Assembly (NCBI GenBank): GCA_948146395.1
Contig: OX411544.1
Location: forward strand, 59,387,642 to 59,451,641
Length of the DNA: 64,000 bases
Source: Fragum whitleyi
Taxonomy: Eukaryota; Mollusca; Bivalvia; Cardiida; Cardiidae
Reading direction: 5' to 3'
The notes beneath the pieces are model-generated. The model ran no database searches. It saw only the letters and a list, made by a program, of their open reading frames with translations, and was not told the origin of the DNA. The translations under genes and the position numbers were made by a program. Shown here in pieces: positions 34,301 through 46,300 of this stretch (within the stretch, counting starts at the first letter, position 1; each line of letters opens with the position of its first letter).

Positions 34301-37300
34301 CAAGACTGTTTAATTCTGCTCTGAAGCTGATCCCAAGAGGGTCCTAAGGTTTCGTATTAGAAAGTTTTGAGAGTCCTGGCCGCTTATTTAAGAATCTCGG
34401 ACGCGTCACTTAAAATCCTGATTATGTCCTAAGTGAAAGAGCCAGATTCTGGTTAGATCAGTGGGTAAATTTTTCATTAGGCTCTCAATCCTCAGGGTCA
34501 AGAATTTGATCCCTGATTCTGTGCCTCATGATCAGCCTACTCTCATCTGCTGGTTAGTAGACTTCAGTCAACTTTCATCTGTAGATTAGTAGAAATTAAA
34601 AATAAATGGACAAAAAGAAATAGCTTTATTGCAAGTAATGGCTTCCTTTTCTTCAAGGTTCCCCAATTTTTAGCTCAACTGTTTTCCAGGAGAAAACCTG
34701 AAATCCTGCTATAGCCTTGCTGTTGTCCTTGTTGCTGTGGTTGTCATGCAAAAACTTAGATGTTTTGTATCATCTGTGGTTTTAATTAGGCAATCACTTG
34801 AAACTGGGCACACAATGTTCACCTTCAAAAGAGCAACATATACTATCAAGGGAGATAAATCTAGATGTATTTTGTGCAAATTATGCCCCTTTTTCGAATA
34901 AGATTTTCATCCACTATTCAGCAATTTATTCAACCATCATCCAGCAATCAAAATCCAAGATTAGGCACCTGTAGATGGTCCTCTTGTTTATCAAGATGTT
35001 TTTAAAAAGAGCAGATCTCAATTGGATTTGACTAAACTATTTGGAATTAGACCAATAGGTTTGAAACTACCAAAATGAACAGAATGTATAAGGGTAAAGC
35101 GACATAAAAGCAAACAAAAAGTGGTAAATGTAGACAAAACACTTAAATAAAGGATGACAGGGAAATTAATTGCCAAATTAGGACAATTTTCGTGGGTTGC
35201 ATTACAATGACAAAAGGGATTTTAAACACGATCTCCTGTTGATATTTTGGATTGCAATGGATTTAAAATTTATCAACCAAAAAGCGTCACAAAGGCTCTC
35301 ACTTACTTTTCATTGTCATCTGCAACCCCCTTCTATTTGGACTTGTCTATTATGCACTAATTTATTTCAGGTAGTTTTTATTAGAAATTTCTTACCAAAC
35401 TTGTGAAAAAAGGACTTGAAATAAAAAACCAAAACGTTATCATTTTTATGGGGTCACGCAGATAAAGGGGGGGGGGGGGGGTATGGGGCTGGGGGGTGTT
35501 ACATAAGTCTGAAATTGTTTCTCCAAGAAACTCTATCTCAATGAGACATTTTCAATGAGTACCCACAATGAAGGATTCATATAAGATTTTTTTTAGATAT
35601 TTCAATTTTAAGTCCAAAACAGCCCCTCTTTCCATAACACTGCTTATTGTCATGGCTGCCATTTTCATCATTTGTCAGGGTTCTCACACCATTAAATCCT
35701 CTGTTTAGCCTGTTTAGGCCAGGTTTGACATGAAGGCAGGTGAAATCTGGAGATTAAATATGAAAAGGTCAAAGTTGTCCTTTGTTGAGAATGGTTTTGA
35801 AAGATAAAAAATGTGGCCGACTGATAGTTAACATACTTGGAAATCGGCCAGCTTTGTTGTGAAATGCTGAGTGCATACTAATGTCAATTCCCCTTTACTA
35901 CCGGATTTTCTCTGTACCTTTTACTTAAGGGAGTGGACCTGTAATAGTTCCGCAACATTTGGGATTTCATGATCTTTTACAATGTTGACCAAGGTTTCCT
36001 CATGAAATCATTATAAGGAAACCTCGGTTAATACTGTTAAAGCTCATGACTTCATAAGCGTTACTGAATTAATAGGGATCCACTACATTAACATAATCTT
36101 GAATTGAAATTGTCCTATTTTTCGGTGAAACTGAGCTGTAAATCTTACAGACATGAAAGAATGGATAAAATGGGAGGACTAAACTTTGACTACTATGGTC
36201 CATGATTGAGTAATTATAGGTATGATTGCTGCAATACCATGCATATGTTCATTGGCAAACTTAGTGTTTCAAAAATAGTAGCTCATGTAAAATTAAAAGG
36301 TTTGACAATTATAATGTGGCATCATTTTAGAATTATAAAAAAAGTTGCTGCAAACATTGTTTCCTCTTACTAAGGATTCTAGGTATAACTCCCTCTCTTA
36401 AATGAAATAAAAAAATACAACCTTTTGATTATCCAGTGATTTCCTGGCACAGCCTCTCAATCTTCTTTCCATATTGGCCCCTTTGGTATACACTATTTAC
36501 AGAAGAAATTTTCTCTTGAATAATCTTACTGGTAAAAGGGATAAGTAGTCCCATGTTATTTGAAAGGAAAATTATTCAAATTATTTTTCCTGGGGATAAA
36601 AATCTTTACGAGATTGAAAATCGCTTGATTATATGGTGCCGAAGAAAACGATGTATTGAAGTCGAAATTTATTGCAAATTGATAGCCGAGCTTTATTGGA
36701 TGTCCTTGTATAGGAATATTTGAAAAACGTTAGCTACTGAATAACGACCTCTATGCGATTATTTTGGTGAAAAGAAAAGCTTTTTGAAATTGCTTTTTCA
36801 TTTAAATTGTAATTATTGTTGACCAAGTTTTTTGAGTACCTAACACATTTTAGAAACCAACTGTTACCACTTTACATAAAGCAACGCAATTTAAATAATT
36901 ACTGTTACCCTTTGCCAGATGGCAAAGTTTCAGACTAAAGGTTATAGGAGAACCTTGTAATATTTTTACTTTTCATATTTTGAGAAGCAAACATGAGAAT
37001 AACAATTTTGTGTGGATATTTAGGGGTCTCCATTAAAAGGAAAATGATCTTCGAATTGAATTGAATTGATAGACCTGCAGCGGATCTTCTTGATTTCTGT
37101 AACACCGGTTTGAACATACAAAAAAGGGATTTGCTCGCCTAAGTATTAAACAGTTTTAAACCTTTTCCTGCTGAATTTAAAATATAGTTTAAACAAATTT
37201 ACTAATTTTTGACATTTGAACAGCTAGACTGTCTCAGGATTTTTTCCACGAAAGATGGGACTGCACATCTGTGCAGGCTGATCTTAGTCTACACAGTCTG

Positions 37301-40300
37301 CCAAAACTTTGTTGACAACAGGAATATGTCATCAACAGCAGAAGTTTTGATTAATTAATATTCTACATGAAAATGAAAATAAATGGGTTTCAGAGGGGAG
37401 TAAGTTTGACCCCCCCCCCTTCCAAACCCCTTCTGGCTCCACCACTGTTAGTCTGTTTTTAGCTCCACTGGCTGAAAGCCACTGGGGCTATTGTCATGGC
37501 GTTGTGTCCGTCGTGCGTCCGTCCGTCCGTGCGTGCGTGCGTCCGGTCGTAAACTTTTTCTTTAAAAATCTTCTCCTCAGAAACTACTGGATGGATTTCA
37601 ACCAAACTTCACAGGAATGATCCTTGGGTGACCCTCTTTCAAAGTTGTTCAAGAAATTTTGATCCAATGAAAAGCATGGATTTTATGGGCGTGGCTAATT
37701 TCCAAATATGGTAAAAAGTGAGTTTTCTCAGATTCTAATCAATGGATACCAATTAAATTTTACATGGATGATCCTTGGGTGACTCTTTATCAGTCTACAA
37801 AAAATCATTGTAATTGGATGGAAAATATGCATTTTATGGGCGGAGGTCATTTTTCTATATGTTATATAGTGGAAACTTTGAAAATCATTTTCTCAGAATG
37901 TAACTGATGGATATCAACCAAATTTCACTGGAATGATCCTTGAGTGACCCTTATCAGTCTACAAAAAATCATTGTGATTTGATGGAAAATATGCATTTTA
38001 TGTGCGGAGGTCAATTCTCTATGAATTATATAGTGGAAACTTTGAAAATCATTTTCTCAGAATGTTACTGATGGATATCAACCAAATTTCACTGGAATGA
38101 TCCTTGAGTGATCCTTTATCAGTCTACAAAAAATCATTGTTAACAGATGGAAAATATGCATCTTATGGGCGGAGGTCATTTCTCTATATGTTATATAGTG
38201 GAAACTTTGAAAATCATTTTCTCAGAATGTAACCAATGGATATCAACTAAATTTCACTGGAATGATACTTGAGTGACCCCTTATCAGTCTACAAAAAATC
38301 ATTGTGATCTGATGGAAAATATGCATTTTATGGGCAGAGGTCATTTCTCTATATATTATATAGTGGAAAATTTGCAAATCATTTTCTCAGAATCTAATTT
38401 TTGAATATCAACCAAATTTCACTGGTATGATCCTTGAGTGACTCTTTATCAGTGTACCAAAAATTATTTTGATTGGATGAAAAATATGCATTTTATGGGC
38501 GGAGGTCATTCCTCAATATGTTAAATAGTGGAAACTATGAAAATCATTTTCTCAGAATGTAACTGATGGAATCATTTTTAACATCAGTAGAACCCCAAAT
38601 ATCTAAAAATCTAGTCAAAACATTTATTTGCTTTTACAAGAATTTCAAGCCTGTGGAGTGACTCAAGCCATTCATGGCTTTCTAGTTTTATCAACAGCTG
38701 AAAGGAGGCACTGTGGTAGCATGCGATGCTTTTGTAATATGAAAAGTCTGTCTTTCTTATTTGATGTCAATTTTGAAAAAGACAGTAGGTACATTGGTAG
38801 GGATTGAGAGGGAAACTTATTACCCTTGTCATGCTGAACCTGTAATATTTCTGATTTTGCTGGAAATAAAAACAAAGATTAGCACATTTGTGCAGTCTGA
38901 TCTTTTTTATACCACCTGATTGTCATTTGGCAATCAGAAAATATTAAAAATTTCATTTTGAAAATAAGTAATGATACTTTGATTCTGATTTGATCAAGAC
39001 TTTTATTCAACATGACAAGGGTTAAACTTAATCCTGCTGATTCCAGAATATTCCTGCTTTAGCAGGAGATATAGACGAAGATCAGGCTGCACTCATGTGT
39101 AGTCTGTTCTTAATCCATACCACCTGATTTTCTTTTTAAGCAAGAATAAAATGTGGTTTCAAAATGATATTTTGACAATAAATTCTGACGCACGATTAGT
39201 TCATTACAGTGATTTCAGCATTTTGATTTTCAATGCAATATTTGACAAGATTTTTATAGAGCATGTCACAAGGATTTACAGGCTACTTATGAGGGAGAAT
39301 GTTTCTCCATTTATTATTGTGGTCAGCATGTATTTTGACCATAATTGCAACATATTTAGTTTCATGCTAATCAAAAGATCGAATTGTGACCCCATTTTAT
39401 AGCATAATAGATTCTTTTCAGTTTTTACGACACAATAAAAAGTGATGATTGTTAAAGAAAACTCTCCCCTCAAGATCTAAGTTTTGTTGATCTATGCCTA
39501 TTAAATATTTATCCATTTGCTGCTACTGATCCTGATCCTGATCAAGAGTTTGTGATTTAAAAAAAAAAGATGTCTTGGTGCATTGAATGATTATGAGAAA
39601 ACCATTTTAAGACCGCTAAAAAGCTTGTCATGTAAAGGAAATTGTTTTCTGGCGGGCATAATTCAGTTTTTATTGGCTGATGAGTTTCAAGAAAAGAGGA
39701 AATCAAAGGTCAAGAAAATTGATTAAAAATTTTTATAACCGATTGTGTGTCAGACTATCATTCAAAATGTTTCGGGTTCGGTTCCTGACCGGGGCACTCA
39801 TCCTTTATGACCATTTGTCTTCCACCAATGGGTAAAAATTGATAATCGTAGACCTATGTGGCATAGCAGCTGAAGGCTAAGGAAAGGATGTAATGGTAGT
39901 ACTTTTGTGAATATCAGAAATCCATTCTTTAGGTACTCAAGCCACCGCAATATAGATCTAACTGAAAATAGTTGAAAGTGGTTTAGAACCCTTTTCAAAA
40001 AAAACAAATCATTGATATGATTTGTTTTGTTTGAAAAGGGTTCTAAACCACTTTCAACTATTTGTCATATAAATCATATATAAATCCCTTTAGGTTCAAA
40101 TTCTGATGAAATGTGTTTTGTATATTTTCAGGATGTGGCGGATGATGAACGTGACTCAGGGACAGAATCAGATGACAATCTGGAGGACGAATATCCATGT
40201 AAGTGTGATGCCGTCAAACTTGTACAAGAGAATTCACATTATTTAGCTTTGGCACTTTGTGCCTAAAACTAAAATAAGCACCTATACTGTGGTATTTGAA

Positions 40301-43300
40301 TTAAATTTCATACAAATTTCCAATTTCTGGGATTATTGCAACCAGTCTTGCTCAAGTTTTATCCCACAATTTTTTACCCTTGTCATGCTGATCCCGGATT
40401 ATTCTAGTTTTGGCAGTAGGTATAAACAAAGATCAGCCTGCACACATGTGCAGTCTGATCCTAGTATATACCAACTGATGTCACATTTTAAACAAGAAAA
40501 GCATAAAAAACTTGTATTTTCAAATTAAATACTGACTAATACTGAGCGCATCCAGTGTTTTCAGCACTTTGATTTATTCAATTTCGTCAAGGATTTTATT
40601 CAGCATGGCAAGCGTTAACCCTTTGCTGTTTAATCCCTGCTTATTACATGCCTGTGATTTTATGATTGAGAAAACACTGTGAAAAAAGAAGAAATTGCTT
40701 CTGACAAGCAATTTCTTCTTTTTCCACACTATTTTCTACCCTACTGAATGGTTATTTTTCAAATTAAATCCACTTTAAATTTTCGTCCGTAAAACCTTTG
40801 AATTTGGACAGGTTCAAAATTTTGTAAAACAGGAAAGGGTTAAGCAGGAAGCAGGTAGTGTAAACTTAAAGATCAGACTACTTGTCTCTGCAGGCTGATT
40901 TAACTCTATAAGTGCCTGCAAAGGTTTTGTGTACACCTAGCAGAAATCCTGTCTTGAACAGACTGAGGATAAACATAGGGTTGCTCTAAGAGGTTGTTGA
41001 AATGTCCAAAACTAAAACCTTGCTAATATGAGTTCAAAATTAAGATCTAGATGTCCACAAAATGTTTAAGAAATGGTACCAGCTTTGCATTAGTAGTTGT
41101 GTGCAAAGCTGGGACACTATTTCCAAATATTTGCAAACATTTTTACATTCTGAACAAAGAGCTTTCAGCGTGAAACAGTTTTAACTGCATAAATTAAAGT
41201 TTTGTAGACAGTTACAACTGTTACACATTGAGCTATGCTGCATATACCTCCTCTGTAAAAATTCTTTTAACCCCTTTTCCTCGGAGCCCATTGAGTTTGT
41301 TCAAGCCTAAAGGCTAGGATAGAAAGGTTAATCACACAAGCGATATTATTAATACATTATAAATTAAATGGCTGACTGAAAAAAAAGGTGGATATATGAA
41401 AATAGAACAAAAATTGTCTTGAATTATTTATGAATCGTCATAAAGGCGACTTGAATATGTCAATAAGTTTTGGTTGACTACCCCAGTTACTCTCTGTAAA
41501 CATGAAATAGAATAAATAATACTTCAATGACAGATGTAATGAAAGCATACAAAGACCGAAATTGAAATGTACTGAGATTATTTACATTTCGATAAAGGCT
41601 AAACCTAGGTCAGCCAATGAATTTTTCATCAAACGTTTCAATTATCCAGCTTAGAGTGTATTAGCTTACCAATTTAGGATGATGAAACTTAATGTATTGA
41701 AAAGGCCTGGCTGCCTGCTTCTTTGCAAGCAGAGATACCGATAACTTGGGGAATCTCAAGTCTGAAATCTTTATTTCTTATCAAAACTCTATAATGTGGG
41801 TACTCATTTGAATTGTCTCAATGAGGCAATTGTCTCAATATGGGATATGTTTAAGACTTTGTATTGTTGAAATAATTTTATTTGTAATTGACGACGGCGG
41901 CACTCATTCTTTCCGACTATTTGTGTCTTTCACCAATGGGTTGATAATCGTAGACCTATTTGAGATAGCAGCTGGAGGCTAGGAAAGGATGTGGTGGTTG
42001 AACTGGTGAGAGAAATACCAGGAAACCATTGAAAGGTGCTCCAGCCACTACGATATAACTGGAAAAATGTTAGTAGCGGCGTTAAACTTCATTCAATCAA
42101 TAAATCATTATTGGAAATTGTAAATACTCCCCCTAATCTGTAGCCAGATCTGGTTAGAATTAGCCCTGTCTCTGATATGCTTACCTTGAGGACATATATA
42201 TATAGAATATCAAACATTAGGGTTATCTTATCACAACTATCGAAGCTAAAATCGTTGCCCAAAGACAATTTGTGTCGAGCCAACAGCACACAAGAATTTA
42301 CCTTTAACCTTGACCTTGAATTAGTGAAGGTCATTTTGAGGAAACCATGGAAAATTATTGTTAGTGTCTATAAGTGTATAGGCACTTAAAAAAATTTTAC
42401 AATGTCTTCTTGTTTTATACCCCCAAAACTATGTCAGCTTGTTCGGTCGGTCCATCTGTCCCTCAATCAATCTGTCTGTCTGATGCTTTTTTCGTCTGCT
42501 CAATTTCTCAGCAACTAATTGACTGATTTCATTAAAACTTAATAGATATGATCAGTATCAAGCAGAGATGTGTAAGTGACATTTCGGTTACGATCCATTG
42601 ACTTTTGACATAGTTTGGCCCTTTGATAGAAAATGGCTTTTCATTATTGGCAAGCTCTTGTTGGGGGAGATATCAGTCTGCCTTGCAACAGCCTATATTC
42701 ATCAAGTTTGAACACTTTTCATACCAATGCTGTGGTTGAATTAGGGAGCAGCTTAGGATGAGTGTTTCTAAAGGTCATTCTTATCAAAGTGACAGTTAGA
42801 TACAAACATCCATCACACCCTTTAATGTATAAGGAAGTTTTAAGGAATTCTTGAAATGTTCAAAACACTGGTATAACACCTCTGTTTGTAATTAAGAAGT
42901 CACTTAAAAAGTTCTTGAAACATTCAAGACACAGGAATTTAATTGATTTATCCAAATGTAAAATGATTGTTGAAACAAAACTTCTTGTCTTGAATCACAT
43001 AAGTGAAAAAAATCAATAAAAATGAGTAATTCATGAACTGGAAGAAAATTATGGACAAAATATCTGCATCCTCAATGTGGATATCTTTGAAAGAATCTAT
43101 GGCGATATTCATTTCATTTGCATAAACGACCCTGAAGAGATTTGTTGGGTTCAACAGGTCACCATGAATATCATGCAATATGTCCACTACAAGGTCGGGA
43201 TATTGATTGCCCACCTCTCTACCTCTATTCATAAAGCTCCAATTTCTGACAGCCTTCTCCATTCAACCCTTTAACGAAGGTACAGAGATTCTTTTGGGGA

Positions 43301-46300
43301 TGATTTTGCCTCCAAATCGATAATATCTGTTGGATATTGTTTAATCTCTGTCCATCTGTATTGTCTTCAATTCTTACCATCTCATTCTGTCCACAAAACA
43401 CATCCCAAAGATTCTTTGAAATTTCCAATTTCTTAAAGCCCTTTTAAGGATTCCATCCTCCTATCAATGACTAAGTGTCAAAAGGTTGGAACTGCCTATA
43501 TATTTTTTGGCAGTTACAATTGTTTCACACTGAGCCATTGAAATTTTGTATGTATAAAATCTAATTGGAACAAATCTGCCTATATACCAAGGTAAAGGTC
43601 AGGCATAGGCTTACAGAAGTGTTAGATCTAGATCTAGTATGTTGTTATAGGAACTTTTCTCTCCATAGATTATGTTCTAAAAAGGGCAGTAAATAGGAAG
43701 AAAAAGAAGTTGTAGAAGATACAATAATATATCAAGGATATTTAATTTGGGTAAAAACCTTTAAAAACTTTGACAACCAGGTGCTTAAACACAGTCCATC
43801 CTTATGGGTAAGACATGTCAAATAGATGTGAATAGAAATTTAACATTAAGCATTATTTATGGAAAATCACCTCTTATTAAAGTGAATAAGGCCTAAAAGA
43901 CGTCAATTTTAAATCTGAAAATGCATACTAAATAAAAGCTCCCTGACCTTGTTAAGTATAGCTCCTGGGAGCGTTTATTAGGAGAAATACGGTATGTGAA
44001 TTGGACATTAGTGAATGCAAGAATCTAGTGTTCATGTCTTGTTCAATCGTCCTGAATGGCTTGTTATTAATATTGATTGTTTGTATTTCCCTGGCCAGTA
44101 CTATACCACCTTTACATGACATCCGTTCCAAGCCCCCAGTTTGATAATCATAGACCTATGTGAGATAGGGGCTGGAGGCTAGGAAAGAATGTGGTGGTCC
44201 TACTGGTGAGAGAAATACCAGGAATCCATTGTTAGGTGCTCCAGCCGCCGCGATATAACTGAAATAATATTGAAAGCGGCTGGCGTTAAACTCAATTCAA
44301 TCAATCAATCAATCCAAGCCCCCAGCTGCTCATTCTACATAGGTTGACGCAGACCACATTCTCTCAAAAATTTGTCTCCCACCAATTGGTTGATAATCTT
44401 ATCAACCCATTGGTTGCAGACAAATGTCCAAAAGAATCTATGCTACTGCCAGGGATTGCAGGGTTACAACGAAATCTGACCCGTCATGCAAAAAGGGACC
44501 ATCTGGGAACCGTAAAATTAATATTTGAAAAAGAGATTGGTTCTAGATCATGCCAACCAGCTAGAGGTTGTATTTCAAAAAATCTTTCACATGGAGATAG
44601 ATTGATCATTCTAGATTCAGAAACTAAACATCATGCAAAAAGTTTCGACTCTAAGTCAGTCTGCGCAATCCGCGCAGTCTGACTAGGATCGACACTTTAT
44701 GCACTTACCCAGATGGTTCCTTTTTCGTGTGATGGGATACAAATATAAACAGACAAAATGGTCTTACTTTAGGACTGGTAACAATCTTGAAAGCTGTGGA
44801 CTGACTAACAAATCTTTGTAGAGAAGGGCCAACTATTATGAGAAATATTAGATATAACCTGACAGTTTTGAATTATACCCCCAGGCTAGTCTGGCGTATA
44901 TTTGCTATGATTGGGGTCGTGACTTGCACATTTATCCCAAAATCATGTGACTCTAGCCGACCTTACAATTAAGTTACTTTTAACGATGTAATCCTAAACA
45001 ACCCAATGTAATAGCTACCTTCTAGTCTTGAAAGCTGTTTTTGATGTCAATGTATTACTATTTTTGTCACATTTGGTTAACTTGAAGTTTTGTTGCCGAG
45101 TTAAAGATAACTGAAGGTCAATTAAACAAGAGCACTGCATTTAGGTACCAACACTCGACTGTCAATAATTGGATAGTTAATTAAAACATGCATATCCAGT
45201 TAAAAAGGGTACAATATGTAGAAAATTACTTTCTGAATTATCCACATTATAGAAGTTGCTCCCTGGAAAGTGGCACAACAACAATGAACTTGTGGCAACA
45301 GCACCAAACCTATGGCAATACCTCAGGATTTCCCCCAAAACAGTAGATTGGAAAAAATATTAACCATTGTCATGCTGAACCTGGAATATTTCTGCCTTGG
45401 CAGGAGCTATAGACAAACATCAGCCTGCACATATGTGCAGTCTGATGTTAGACTACACCACCTGTTGCTCACTTTCAAACCAGAATTGTCAATAAATTTA
45501 GTTTTTCAAAATAAAAATTGACCTACAATTGATACTTTCAGTGCCTTTTGCCCTTTGATTTTAAAGAAAATTTTGAGCCACAATTTATATATTCAGCATG
45601 ACAAGGGTTAAGTTCCCCCTTGAATTAAGGTACACGGATACAGACAAGAGATGCAGACAGAAGCCCATAAATAAATAAGAAGCCCTGTTGATTGTTGTAC
45701 TGGAATTGATAGATATATTTATTGACCGCTGGCACGATTTCTGCAAATCTTTGATCTCTTATATTGTCAGTGTGTGACTAGAACAGAGTATAGCTTTATC
45801 CAGACCATTTTAAAGATATTTTCGTTGCCTTACTACATGACATTAAGTGGGATTCAAATTATAAGGAGCCGCCGTCTTAGCGCAGTTGGTAGCGCATTGG
45901 ACTGTCAATCAAGAGGTCCAGGGTTCAATCCCCCATGGCGGCACTCATTCTTTCCAACTATTTGTCTCTCACCAATGGATTGATAATCGTAGACCTATGT
46001 GAGATAGCAGCTGGAGGCTAGGAAAGAATGTGATGGTTGTACAGGTGAGAGAAATACCAGGATTCTATTGTTAGGTGCTCCAGCCACTGAGATATATCTG
46101 AAATAATGTTGAAAGCGGCGTTAAACTCCAATCAATCAATTAAATTGTAAGGGTACTGTTGGTTGTGCATCAGCTCAGACTCCCAAGCTTGAGTCACGGA
46201 TAGCTGCAAACCAAAGTGGGATAGTAGCTGGAGGTATAACTAGAACTGTCGCATAGCGGACTAATACCCCTCACAAGCACTTTGTCAGAATGCAAGTGCT

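Noticed and set aside
37446..38688. CRISPR-like array (regular ~166-bp units)
   Set aside because: Units are long, diverged, contiguous and eukaryotic satellite-like, with no short-repeat/unique-spacer structure.
45868..45942. Possible functional tRNA gene
   Set aside because: The acceptor, D and T arms look right but the anticodon stem is mispaired. It continues directly into a SINE body with a target duplication, so it is the head of a SINE.
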